Assembly (NCBI GenBank): GCA_910577295.1
Contig: CAJTLS010000023.1
Coordinates: forward strand, 1-40,348
Reading direction: 5' to 3'
DNA: 40,348 bases
DNA from: an uncultured Eubacterium sp.
GTDB lineage: Bacteria > Bacillota > Clostridia > Lachnospirales > Lachnospiraceae
The position numbers were made by a program, and so were the translations under genes. The notes beneath the pieces are model-generated. The model was not told where the DNA came from and ran no database searches. It worked only from the letters and a program-made list of their open reading frames with translations. The stretch's first letter is position 1. Each line of letters opens with the position of its first letter. Shown piece by piece: positions 14,983-23,292 of the stretch.

Positions 14983-15011
14983 ATCTTATCAAGATTGCTT
15001 TCCTTTGTAAA
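14983..15011 (-). promoter_or_regulatory. promoter of the LytTR-LiaF-like operon
   Basis: On the minus strand: TTTACA (15011-15006), 17-bp spacer, TAAGAT (14988-14983). The start of transcription would be near 14976, giving a leader of about 40 nt. The weak -10 fits an activator-dependent promoter. Confidence 0.6.
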
Positions 15012-15021
15012 CACAATGAAA

Positions 15022-15053
15022 GTAAGTGGTAAAAAAAGTCCGGTAAGCGGTAA
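15022..15053 (-). promoter_or_regulatory. candidate LytTR operator (two direct repeats)
   Basis: On the minus strand TTACCGCTTAC (15053-15043) and TTACCACTTAC (15032-15022) are direct repeats differing at one base, offset by exactly 21 bp, or two helical turns. The proximal repeat ends 10 bp before the -35 box. LytTR proteins bind paired ~9-bp repeats at this spacing, so autoregulation is inferred. Confidence 0.6.
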
Positions 15054-15085
15054 CTTCCAGACTTTAAAATATAATTATTTAAGAT

Positions 15086-15811
15086 TCATTCCAGTACGGA
15101 GAGCGAGCAAAATGTTCGGTCGGTATGTGCATCAAAATATCGCTCCACAACCGTACCGAGCTCCCGCAATACCGTCTCTCCCACAGTAAATGTATACAAT
15201 TTCTGCATCGGCGAAGATACAATGTACTGAAGCGTGTAAATCGTTGTTTCCGTAATCGGGATACCGGATTTTCCATCGTAACATTGTTCACATACAACCC
15301 CCGATTCACTCACATAAAAGTGATGCAGGCCCTCCGTTCCCTCACAACGAATACATGCAAAAATCCGCGGCGCTTCGCCGGCAATAACAAGCATCCGCAG
15401 CTCATATATGTAACGCACCAGCTCTCTCGGCAGAGAAGGAAGAAGAAGCGCCCGTAAAGACAGATAAAGCAGATTTAACTCTTCTTTCGCGTTCATGCCC
15501 TCGCGGGTAAAATATGCCGCCACTTCACAAAAATACAAAGCCATATATAAATCATCCAAATCTTTTCGAAGCTCCGGAAAATAATTATCTGCTTCCACTT
15601 GTTCAATCGTATAAGAATCCTTTCCCTTATAGATGTAAAATTCTCCGAAAGTAAACGGCTCTGTCGCTGCAGAAAGAGGACTTTTGGGACGTCTCGCTCC
15701 TCTGGCGAAAGCGGAGATTCGTCCCCGCTCCTTCGTCAGAAGAACAATGCGCTTATCATATTCACCAATGGTTGCTGCCGAAAGCACCATTCCCATTACT
15801 CGCTCCTTCAC
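15086..15811 (-). CDS. recO: DNA repair protein RecO
   Basis: A 241-residue recombination mediator that helps load RecA at gaps with RecF/RecR. It has an N-terminal OB fold (VKERVMGMVLSAATIGEYDK, KERGRISAFARGARRPKSPL) and a C-terminal zinc finger with two CxxC pairs (FACIRCEGTEG and VVCEQCYDG). GTG 15811 is favoured as the start: it gives the family's usual N-terminus and has GAGGGG 5 nt upstream, while the ATG at 15862 would add an unrelated basic segment read through the YqzL-like gene. It lies downstream of era and the YqzL-like gene, a conserved Firmicutes order. Confidence 0.93.
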   Translation of the reverse strand: MKERVMGMVLSAATIGEYDKRIVLLTKERGRISAFARGARRPKSPLSAATEPFTFGEFYIYKGKDSYTIEQVEADNYFPELRKDLDDLYMALYFCEVAAYFTREGMNAKEELNLLYLSLRALLLPSLPRELVRYIYELRMLVIAGEAPRIFACIRCEGTEGLHHFYVSESGVVCEQCYDGKSGIPITETTIYTLQYIVSSPMQKLYTFTVGETVLRELGTVVERYFDAHTDRTFCSLSVLE

Positions 15812-15947
15812 GCCGTCCCCTCTCTTCCTTTCTTGAGTTCTCCCAGCCTGTGTTCCCATCATGCTGTCTTCCGTCTCCTACATACGCCAAATAGTCCGAC
15901 ACTCTCCCCGTGCGGGCAAATGTATTCCAATTCTCTTCGTTTCCCAT
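15762..15947 (-). CDS. YqzL-like small protein
   Basis: A 61-residue protein between era and recO. Its start, MGNEENWNTFARTGRVSDYLAYV, matches the YqzL pattern (short protein, W-x-x-F-x-x-TG-x-x-x-x-YL), and the position is that of yqzL in Bacillus. AGGAGG lies 6 nt before the second of two adjacent ATGs (15947). The C-terminal 38 residues are Gly/Arg/Glu-rich and overlap the start of recO by 50 bases, longer than the usual family member, so the end may be unimportant or slightly altered. Function unknown. Confidence 0.7.
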   Translation of the reverse strand: MGNEENWNTFARTGRVSDYLAYVGDGRQHDGNTGWENSRKEERGRREGASNGNGAFGSNHW

Positions 15948-15956
15948 CATTTTCCT

Positions 15957-15981
15957 CCTATTGTACTTTGATAACAATAGG
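15957..15981 (-). promoter_or_regulatory. hairpin touching the YqzL-like ribosome site
   Basis: CCTATTGT (15957-15964) and ACAATAGG (15974-15981) form an 8-bp stem with a 9-nt loop. On the minus strand the right arm runs straight into the AGGAGG ribosome site, so folding could limit access to it. Confidence 0.4.
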
Positions 15982-16046
15982 ATGTCCTGAAGCACTTTGG
16001 GCTATTCTAGCACTTTCTGGCAATTGAGGCAAACGCAATTTTTTAT

Positions 16047-16952
16047 TTACTCCGTCTCTTTATAACCAAAATTTTTCAAAAGGAAATCGCTGTCACGCCA
16101 GTCTTTTTTTACCTTAACCCAAAGCTTTAAATTGACTGGCATTTGCAAAAACTGCTCCATTTCCCGTCTGGCGTCCGTGCCAATGCGTTTGAGCATACTG
16201 CCCTGCTTTCCTATTATAATCCCCTTGTGGGAGCTTCTTTCACATATAATGGTGGCGTCAATATCCATAAGACGCTTCTTACCCGGACGCTCTTTCATCC
16301 GCTCAATCGACACCGCTATCCCATGAGGTATTTCATCCGATAACAGACGCAGCGCTTTTTCCCGAATCAGTTCTGCCACAATCTGTCTTTCCGGCTGATC
16401 GGTAACGGTTTCTTCATCATAAAACGCCGGCCCCTCTTCCAGATGGGAAAACATTGCGTTTAGCAGTTCGTCCACATTTTCGCCCGTCCATGCGGACACC
16501 GGAATGATTTCTTCAAAATCCATCATATCCTTATAGGCAGCGATACATTCCAGCAGCTCATCTTTGCGAATGGTATCTATTTTATTCATCACAAGAATTA
16601 CCGGAGCCTGCGACCTCTTTAATTCTTCGGCAATAAAACGCTCGCCCCTGCCTATAAATGTTGTCGCCTCGACAAGCCAGAGCACTAAATCCACTTCCTT
16701 GAAAGTTTTTTCCGCTACATTTACCATATACTCGCCAAGCTTGTTCTTTGCCTTATGAATCCCCGGCGTATCCAAAAATACAATCTGCCCCCGCTCATCA
16801 TGATATACCGTCTGGATGCGGTTTCTCGTCGTCTGCGGCTTATTTGAGGTAATGGCAATCTTCTGCCCTATCATCTGGTTCATTAATGTCGATTTCCCTA
16901 CATTCGGTCTGCCCACCAATGTAACAAAACCGGATTTAAAAACGTTATTCAT
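16047..16952 (-). CDS. era: GTPase Era
   Basis: A 301-residue essential GTPase that binds 16S rRNA and helps 30S subunit maturation. G-motifs are visible: G1 GRPNVGKST, G2 region KPQTTRNRIQ, G3 DTPGIH, G4 NKID and G5 VSAWTG. The C-terminal KH RNA-binding domain is marked by GIIIGKQGSMLKRIGTDAR, and the end is WVKVKKDWRDSD. ATG 16952 was chosen over 16964, because GGAG lies 6 nt before it and the earlier ATG is only 2 bases after the upstream stop with no ribosome site. It is coupled to the M16C protease gene. Confidence 0.97.
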   Translation of the reverse strand: MNNVFKSGFVTLVGRPNVGKSTLMNQMIGQKIAITSNKPQTTRNRIQTVYHDERGQIVFLDTPGIHKAKNKLGEYMVNVAEKTFKEVDLVLWLVEATTFIGRGERFIAEELKRSQAPVILVMNKIDTIRKDELLECIAAYKDMMDFEEIIPVSAWTGENVDELLNAMFSHLEEGPAFYDEETVTDQPERQIVAELIREKALRLLSDEIPHGIAVSIERMKERPGKKRLMDIDATIICERSSHKGIIIGKQGSMLKRIGTDARREMEQFLQMPVNLKLWVKVKKDWRDSDFLLKNFGYKETE

Positions 16953-16966
16953 CTCTTTCTCCATTT

Positions 16967-19888
16967 CTAACTCAGTACCCGTATCGTATCAAATAAATAT
17001 TCTGCCTGCTCTATCTTTCCCTCGCTGCCAAGCGCACATATATAACCATCGGAAAGTATGGCTTTCACCGTCTCCGCCACACTGTGCACCTTTTCCTTAT
17101 CGGCCGACAGTATATCGTCGCGCTCTTTCTGCACTTCTTCAAACGTAATCCCCGTCAGATAAGCGCTGGCGGAACGCCGCCCTTTTGCTCTCGGTGTCAA
17201 AGGAGTATCCAAATCGCTAATCGTGCCGATAATATACTTCATCATATTGCGCTCATCCGAATCAAAATGCAATAAATATTCCGGCACTCCCTCATATACG
17301 TCGTTGGTTTCCACAAGATTCGGATCCCGATAAGATACCATATAACCATTCCCATCGTCACTAAAGGAGCACATCACACCATAAGCGCCTCCCTTGACAC
17401 GCACTTCGTTCCAGAGATAATCGTAGCCGAGTATCGTACGCACTACTTTATAGACGCCCCGATACGGTATCCCCTTTTTGGCAAAATTGCCGACGCGGGC
17501 GACATATTGCACTTTCCCCGCCGTCTTGAAGCCCTCGTTATTTTGATGTGACTGCAATTTCCAAACCGGTTCCGGCAATCTCTCGTCCACTTGTTTTGGT
17601 AATCCCTTTTGTAAAATATGAATCTGCTCTTCTATCGCATGATATCCCTCTTCGTCGGAAATAAGGTCAAGCAGCAGACGTTCCCTTACAAATATCTTTT
17701 TCATAAGCGATTTCAGGATTAAAACGAGTGAAGCCTTTCTTTCCTCAAAATGCTCCTCCAAATCGCAGAGGAAGTCATAATAGGCAATCCCTCTTATATG
17801 CTCATTAATATAAGAACTCTCCCGCTGATAGGACATCGCCCGCAAAACAGCAGTCTGATGTCCCGTCGCCTGTAAGGACGACTGCTTCGCGGAACGCGCT
17901 TCGCCAATCACTTCCCGTAGACGCTTCTCATCTTCTACTTTAGAAGTCGTGAGAATTTCCATAACCAGCTTCAGCACTTCCCCGATTTCGCTGTATAAAA
18001 CTTTGCCGCTTAACTCCCAGAACATACGGTAATCATCGCTGTGGCGGTCGGCATATACGCCGACATCCGTGCTGATACCGCCGGAATGGAGAAAGATTTG
18101 ATTGCCCAGTTCCAGCTTATCATACCGCTCCGTATCAACGGCGCTAATCAGCTCCGCCAACAGGGAAAGATACGGCGCATGTTCCTTTACGTCTTTGACG
18201 TCAAACGCCAAGCGCACATACTGGATACCATTCGTAAAAATATTGTGAAACAGTACTGGCACGTCATCAAACTGTCTCTGCTCATTATGAAAAGGCTGCG
18301 CTTTTTTACCAATATCTTCGCGATTGAGAAGAGGGATACACTTCAAAGTCTCTGCCGGCGTCGGCTCCTCCTGATAGCGTTTCAGCTCTTGAGTCTGCTT
18401 AACAAGCGTTTCCTTTTCTTCTTGTGTAAGCGACGCCTTATACTCTGCCAGACGGCGTTTTTCCTCTTCTTCCATAAGCCCCGTCAAACCGATTTTAGGC
18501 TGCACGCTGACAAAACTCGCATGCTTATTATCGAGCAGATAGACTTGTATTAGTTTCTCAAAATAATCGGTAGAAACCTGTTCTTTCAAATAGGCAAATG
18601 TTTCATTGGCACATATGTGGATAAATGGTCTCTTTTCATCATACAGCCAACTGTCAAATATCTGCAGCCCGTACATCAAACCTTTCGGATAATTTCCAAA
18701 ATCCGCTTCCCGATACTGAAATTCAAGTCCGTTAATTGCCGCATGCAGCGATTGTTTGTTGATTCCCTCACGCACCAACCGGGAAAGCTCCTCCCGTATT
18801 ACATCGAGAAACTTCTGCTTCTGTTCCATTTTTACATTTTTAGCAATAATCGAAAAGTAAGGCTGGCGTATACTCTCCTCATAAAAGCAGCTTATGTCAT
18901 TTCCAATACCCGCATCTAAAAGCGCCTGTTTGAGCGGCGCCCCTACTGATTGCACCAAAACATAACTAATCACCTGAAAGGCCCGATATAAATAGCAGTC
19001 CATCGTATCGCCGCACACTGCGTTATAACTAAAATATGCCTTGCCCTCGACGTCTTCCCCCTCCGTAACGGAATAGAACCCATACTCTTCCTTTCTCTCA
19101 TGGAACGGAGCCTGTATCGCGATTTCCGAGTTGACGGAAATCGCATCAAATGAGGAGAGATAATGCTCATCAAGCCAATTGAGCTTCTCCTCCATATCCA
19201 TGTCGCCATAGAGATAAATATAACTATTCGACGGATGATAATATTTTCTGTGAAACTCCAGATATTCCTCATAGCTCAAATCCGGAATCACCGCCGGATC
19301 ACCGCCGGATTCCACTCCATACGCCGTGTCCGGAAAGAGAGAATGCTGGATATTCCTTTCCAGTAATTGGTCAGGAGAAGAGAACACACCTTTCATTTCA
19401 TTAAAGACGACGCCGTTATATTTCAGCGGCGCATTCACATCTTCTAATTCGTAATGCCATCCCTCCTGCTGAAAAATTTTCTCTTCCTTATAAATATTCG
19501 GATAGAAAACAGCATCCAGATATACGTGCATTAGATTTTGAAAATCCTTATCATTACAGCTTGCCACCGGATAAACAGTCTTATCTGGATAGGTAAGTGC
19601 GTTCAAAAATGTATTTAACGAGCCCTTTACCAGCTCCACAAACGGGTCTTTTACCGGAAACTCTTTTGAACCGCACAAAACCGTGTGCTCAACAATATGG
19701 GCAACTCCCGTGGAGTTTTTCGGTGGTGTGCGAAACCCAATAGTGAATACCTTATTGTTATCCTCGTTTTCAACAAGGACAAGATGAGCTCCCGTCTTTT
19801 TGTGCCGCAGCAGAAGGCCTGTGCTGTCCAAATCCGGCATCTCCTGTGTATCAACCAATTCATAAGCTTTACAATTTGAAATATTCAT
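16967..19888 (-). CDS. M16C metallopeptidase (insulinase family, presequence-protease-like)
   Basis: A 973-residue cytoplasmic-type zinc peptidase. The inverted zinc motif HxxEH is present in VAHIVEHTVLCGS (about 64-68), with the downstream Glu region in DKDFQNLMHVYLDAVFYP. The length of about 970 fits the PreP/M16C group, with two halves folded into a closed chamber that degrades short unstructured peptides; the peptide substrate is inferred. The second half has the R/Y pair region GGAYGVMCSFSDDGNGYMVSYRDP. No signal peptide is seen. ATG 19888 was taken because GAGG lies 6 nt upstream; a TTG at 19894 directly abuts that site. It is first in the run to era. Confidence 0.93.
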   Translation of the reverse strand: MNISNCKAYELVDTQEMPDLDSTGLLLRHKKTGAHLVLVENEDNNKVFTIGFRTPPKNSTGVAHIVEHTVLCGSKEFPVKDPFVELVKGSLNTFLNALTYPDKTVYPVASCNDKDFQNLMHVYLDAVFYPNIYKEEKIFQQEGWHYELEDVNAPLKYNGVVFNEMKGVFSSPDQLLERNIQHSLFPDTAYGVESGGDPAVIPDLSYEEYLEFHRKYYHPSNSYIYLYGDMDMEEKLNWLDEHYLSSFDAISVNSEIAIQAPFHERKEEYGFYSVTEGEDVEGKAYFSYNAVCGDTMDCYLYRAFQVISYVLVQSVGAPLKQALLDAGIGNDISCFYEESIRQPYFSIIAKNVKMEQKQKFLDVIREELSRLVREGINKQSLHAAINGLEFQYREADFGNYPKGLMYGLQIFDSWLYDEKRPFIHICANETFAYLKEQVSTDYFEKLIQVYLLDNKHASFVSVQPKIGLTGLMEEEEKRRLAEYKASLTQEEKETLVKQTQELKRYQEEPTPAETLKCIPLLNREDIGKKAQPFHNEQRQFDDVPVLFHNIFTNGIQYVRLAFDVKDVKEHAPYLSLLAELISAVDTERYDKLELGNQIFLHSGGISTDVGVYADRHSDDYRMFWELSGKVLYSEIGEVLKLVMEILTTSKVEDEKRLREVIGEARSAKQSSLQATGHQTAVLRAMSYQRESSYINEHIRGIAYYDFLCDLEEHFEERKASLVLILKSLMKKIFVRERLLLDLISDEEGYHAIEEQIHILQKGLPKQVDERLPEPVWKLQSHQNNEGFKTAGKVQYVARVGNFAKKGIPYRGVYKVVRTILGYDYLWNEVRVKGGAYGVMCSFSDDGNGYMVSYRDPNLVETNDVYEGVPEYLLHFDSDERNMMKYIIGTISDLDTPLTPRAKGRRSASAYLTGITFEEVQKERDDILSADKEKVHSVAETVKAILSDGYICALGSEGKIEQAEYLFDTIRVLS

Positions 19889-19979
19889 ACGCAACCTCGT
19901 TATTATTTATTATTTTATTTTCTACTTTTTTCCAATATTTATACAGTACCATATTTTTCAATTTATTGCAAAAATTCTT

Positions 19980-20008
19980 TTGACTTTTATCGTTTCTTGT
20001 GTTATGGT
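19980..20008 (+). promoter_or_regulatory. csp promoter
   Basis: TTGACT (19980-19985), 17-bp spacer, TATGGT (20003-20008). Transcription would start about 32 nt before the cold-shock gene, too short a leader for a long cold-sensor RNA structure. Confidence 0.65.
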
Positions 20009-20046
20009 TAGTACGTGTTAAATTTTATTTCTAGGAGGCAGAACAC

Positions 20047-20244
20047 ATGAAAGGTACAGTTAAATGGTTTAATGCTAAAAAAGGATTCGGATTTATTTCT
20101 GATGAAGAGGGAAACGATGTATTCGTACATTTCTCCGCATTGCAGATGGATGGCTTCAAAGTTTTAGATGAAGGCGATGAGGTTGAATTCGAAGTAATTG
20201 ACGGTGAAAAAGGCCCGCAGGCAGCAAACGTAACAAAGTTATAA
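20047..20244 (+). CDS. csp: cold-shock protein (CspA family)
   Basis: A 65-residue single-domain nucleic-acid chaperone. It begins MKGTVKWFNAKKGFGFI, with RNP1 KGFGFI (about 12-17), and has RNP2 VFVHF (about 25-29), so both RNA-binding motifs are intact. It melts mRNA structure, often at low temperature, but many Csp are constitutive. AGGAGG is 9 nt upstream of ATG 20047. Strong promoter and own terminator (20304-20335), so single-gene transcript. Confidence 0.97.
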   Translation: MKGTVKWFNAKKGFGFISDEEGNDVFVHFSALQMDGFKVLDEGDEVEFEVIDGEKGPQAANVTKL

Positions 20245-20303
20245 TCGAATGTTAATGGCATAATTTTTGATAAAGAATTATATAAATTAAGAGGTTGTAA
20301 CAG

Positions 20304-20338
20304 AAAAGATGTTTCCCTGATGTGAAACATCTTTTTTC
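20304..20338 (+). terminator. csp terminator
   Basis: AAAAGATGTTTC (20304-20315) pairs with GAAACATCTTTT (20324-20335), loop 8 nt, followed by further T residues. Classic intrinsic terminator. Confidence 0.85.
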
Positions 20339-20367
20339 TTGTCCTACTATTCTTCCTATGGTAGAAT
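20339..20367 (+). promoter_or_regulatory. paaK promoter
   Basis: TTGTCC (20339-20344), 17-bp spacer, TAGAAT (20362-20367), immediately after the csp terminator. AGGAGG follows at 20392-20397. Confidence 0.6.
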
Positions 20368-20408
20368 AGATAATATCAACGATAAAATAGCAGGAGGATT
20401 TATCAGTT

Positions 20409-21713
20409 ATGAGTAACTATTATCAAGAAAAAATCGAGTGTGCGTCACGTGAACAAATTCTTGCATGGCAAAATGAGCGATTAGTTAAACAGGTAAAAAA
20501 TGTGTATGATAATGTACCATATTACCGCAAAAAAATGCAGGAAAACGGACTTACCCCTGATGATATTAAGTCAGTAGACGATTTGCATAAATTACCGTTT
20601 CTTACAAAAGATGATTTGAGAGACGCCTATCCATATGACCTGATGGCTCGTCCGGTAAGTGATTGTGTACGCATTCAATCCACGAGCGGAACAACCGGCC
20701 GCCGCGTCGTAGCATTTTATACCCAAAACGACCTTGATTTGTGGGAAGATTGCTGTGCCCGCGCTATTATGGCAGCCGGAGGAACGAAAGAAGACGTCGT
20801 ACATGTTTCCTATGGTTACGGACTATTTACCGGTGGCCCCGGCTTAAACGGAGGGTCACACAAAGTAGGTTGTCTTACTCTCCCGATGTCGTCCGGCAAC
20901 ACAGAACGCCAAATCCAGTTCATGACCGACCTCGGTTCCACCATTCTCTGTTGTACTCCATCTTACGCTGCCTTTTTGGGAGAGGCAATCAACGAGCGGG
21001 GAATGAAAGATGAAATCAAATTAAAAGCCGGTATCTTCGGTGCAGAAGCATGGACAGAGGAGATGCGTCGCGATATTGAAAAATCATTGGGAATTAAAGC
21101 ATATGATATTTATGGACTGACAGAAATATCTGGCCCGGGTGTTTCCTTTGAGTGCAGCGAACAACAGGGAATGCATATCAATGAAGACCATTTTATCGCT
21201 GAAATCATTGACCCAAACACCGGAGAGGTGCTTCCAGAAGGGGAAAAAGGAGAGCTCGTATTCACCAGTATTACAAAGGAAGCTTTCCCTCTTATTCGCT
21301 ACCGCACGCGTGATATCTGTGTATTGTCCCGCAAGAAGTGTTCCTGTGGTCGTACACATGTAAAAATGACAAAACCGATGGGCCGAAGCGACGATATGCT
21401 GATTGTCAAGGGCGTTAACGTATTCCCATCCCAGATTGAGACCGTTCTAATCAATCAGGGATATGCAGCAAACTATCAAATCATCGTAACCCGTCAGGGG
21501 AACAGTGACCGAATTGTAGTACAAGTAGAGTTGACGCCGGAAATGGCTGCCGATAGTTCTTTCAACAAAACAACCGCTGCGAAAAAACTGGTTTCCGGAT
21601 TAAAAGCGATGCTTGGTATTCTCGCAGAAGTCGAATTGGTAGACCCTAAAACAATTGCGCGAAGCGAAGGAAAAGCTGTTCGCGTCATAGATAAAAGAAA
21701 CCTCTACAAATAG
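20409..21713 (+). CDS. paaK: phenylacetate-CoA ligase family enzyme
   Basis: A 434-residue AMP-forming acyl-CoA ligase of the PaaK group, which activates aryl acids to CoA thioesters through an adenylate. Motifs: the P-loop STSGTTGRRVV (91-101), GIFGAEAWTEEMR, the adenylate motif DIYGLTEISGPGVSFEC, YRTRDICV, a Cys pair (KKCSCGRTH) and GRSDDMLIVKGVNVFPSQIE with the C-terminal hinge. In anaerobic Firmicutes it often acts with indolepyruvate:ferredoxin oxidoreductase in aromatic amino-acid fermentation; no such neighbour is in this window, so the substrate is inferred by family. AGGAGG is 11 nt before ATG 20409, slightly far. A C-terminal arginine/lysine-rich tail is normal. Confidence 0.95.
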   Translation: MSNYYQEKIECASREQILAWQNERLVKQVKNVYDNVPYYRKKMQENGLTPDDIKSVDDLHKLPFLTKDDLRDAYPYDLMARPVSDCVRIQSTSGTTGRRVVAFYTQNDLDLWEDCCARAIMAAGGTKEDVVHVSYGYGLFTGGPGLNGGSHKVGCLTLPMSSGNTERQIQFMTDLGSTILCCTPSYAAFLGEAINERGMKDEIKLKAGIFGAEAWTEEMRRDIEKSLGIKAYDIYGLTEISGPGVSFECSEQQGMHINEDHFIAEIIDPNTGEVLPEGEKGELVFTSITKEAFPLIRYRTRDICVLSRKKCSCGRTHVKMTKPMGRSDDMLIVKGVNVFPSQIETVLINQGYAANYQIIVTRQGNSDRIVVQVELTPEMAADSSFNKTTAAKKLVSGLKAMLGILAEVELVDPKTIARSEGKAVRVIDKRNLYK

Positions 21714-21762
21714 AAAAGCGTCGGTTGAAATGCACGCCGCTCTAAAGAACTAAAATTCTCCA

Positions 21763-21805
21763 AGCGGGAAACATGCATAGGCAGCGCTTATGAAAGTTTC
21801 CCGCT
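21763..21805. terminator. bidirectional terminator between paaK and the MutS-like gene
   Basis: AGCGGGAAAC (21763-21772) pairs with GTTTCCCGCT (21796-21805), loop 23 nt. T-rich sequence follows on the plus side, and the convergent gene ends at 21817. Confidence 0.65.
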
Positions 21806-21816
21806 GATTTATTTTG

Positions 21817-23292
21817 TTATTTCCCCGATTCTATCATCTGCTCATACAGCTCCAAACCATAGCTGGTATCTCCCGGTTCTTTTTCGTACATCTTAAACCG
21901 AACTTCCCCGTCGGTTTGTCTCCCCGCAGACAGAAACAATACATCGTCATGGCCCTCCCGATAGAGTTCTTTGGCATACTTTGTAATATGTGTTACAAGC
22001 CATGTTGTGACGCCCCCTTCTAAACAGGCATGTGTAATATCCATCGCAATTTGAAATGCCGTCACCTCAGTCGTCGTGGCAAACGATTCGTTCAAAAGAA
22101 TCAATGTATTTTTCTTAGCGCCTCCAAGGATTTGTTCCATGCGCTTTAATTCTTCTTCAAATTTCCCCATATTCATAGTTACATCTTCCCGTCTGGTAAA
22201 ATGGGTAAAGATATCTTGATAAGCATGCAGCGGATAGCTTTGAGCGGGAACGAACATCCCCGTCTGACACATAATCTGTGCAATACCAAGACTTCGCAAA
22301 AAGGTTGATTTTCCCCCCTGATTGGCTCCCGTCACTAGAATTGAGCGGTACTTTGACAGCGATACCGTGTTCGGGATTGGGAATTCAAGTGTCTGTAGTG
22401 CCAAAGACAGCTCATATACTCTATCTGCCATCTCATCCTTCTTATCCGGCATACAAAAATGCATTCCCGACTCCTGTCCGCGTTGATACAATCTTGCACA
22501 TCCGGCTAAAAACATTGCCTGACGCATCATTGTGTTAAGCTGCTTCTCCCAGTGCTGCATAAACGGAATACATCGCTCCAACAGTTTCAAGATTACCTGA
22601 TTGGCAAATTCAACTCCGCTTTGGTAAACCTCTTCATTCGAAATTACCTGACCCCATTTACCGGAAAACAGTCCTCCGCTAAGCCGGCGCGCCTTTTTAC
22701 TGACTGCCAATATATCGGCATCCTGCAAAGTAAAACCGGAACCAACATTCGCACAGAGCAAAATTTCTCCCTTATCCTTAAAACTATCCAAATGCATAAC
22801 TAAATCTTTCTGCTCTTCTAAAAGTTCCGGCGGTTCTTCCTGATAAAATGAATCATAAAACGAAACAAATGCAGACGTCTGACATTGATTCTTGTACTTT
22901 TGTAACAGCTCATGGATATTTTGCAATCCGATAATCAGACTGCGTATACTTTCTACCTGAATTCCAATGACCGTCTGTTCCATCAAATGCTTTCCGCGAG
23001 TATCCTGTACCGCTTTCAAGCTCTGCTGCAAATCTTCCCATGTCTGAACAATAACTTTCCGCAGTTCATATATAAACGGAGTGTTATCGTAGGCCGCCAT
23101 GACTACTTTCTGCCTTTCTTCAATCTCCTCTTCCGTAACAAGCGGGTGCTTCAAAAACTCCAATATATAAGTGACATCTCCATAATTATTATGCGCCATA
23201 TTACGGGCGATGAACGTAAGGTTTAAGTCTTTGACAACATCCGCAACATTGCCATATACTTCATTACTTTCCTGAAAAAAGCGAATCCCCAT
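21817..23292 (-). CDS. MutS-like ATPase (short form) 1
   Basis: A 491-residue protein with only the MutS core and ATPase domains: no N-terminal mismatch-binding domain with the Phe-x-Glu motif and no Smr nuclease tail. The Walker A is TGANQGGKST (about 321-330). The Walker B position reads LILLNESFATTT, with Asn where classical MutS has Asp. The signature and the trans His stretch TTWLVTHITKYAKE follow. Function unknown; it may act on DNA structures or as a heterodimer with the neighbouring paralogue. It overlaps the upstream MutS-like gene by 29 bases, has GGAGG 9 nt before ATG 23292, and both follow hydG. Confidence 0.88.
   Translation of the reverse strand: MGIRFFQESNEVYGNVADVVKDLNLTFIARNMAHNNYGDVTYILEFLKHPLVTEEEIEERQKVVMAAYDNTPFIYELRKVIVQTWEDLQQSLKAVQDTRGKHLMEQTVIGIQVESIRSLIIGLQNIHELLQKYKNQCQTSAFVSFYDSFYQEEPPELLEEQKDLVMHLDSFKDKGEILLCANVGSGFTLQDADILAVSKKARRLSGGLFSGKWGQVISNEEVYQSGVEFANQVILKLLERCIPFMQHWEKQLNTMMRQAMFLAGCARLYQRGQESGMHFCMPDKKDEMADRVYELSLALQTLEFPIPNTVSLSKYRSILVTGANQGGKSTFLRSLGIAQIMCQTGMFVPAQSYPLHAYQDIFTHFTRREDVTMNMGKFEEELKRMEQILGGAKKNTLILLNESFATTTEVTAFQIAMDITHACLEGGVTTWLVTHITKYAKELYREGHDDVLFLSAGRQTDGEVRFKMYEKEPGDTSYGLELYEQMIESGK

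Noticed and set aside
18041..18553. 170-codon plus-strand reading frame
   Set aside because: Antisense shadow of the M16C peptidase.
19889..20046. Long cold-sensor 5' leader for csp
   Set aside because: The promoter at 19980-20008 leaves only about 32 nt of leader.
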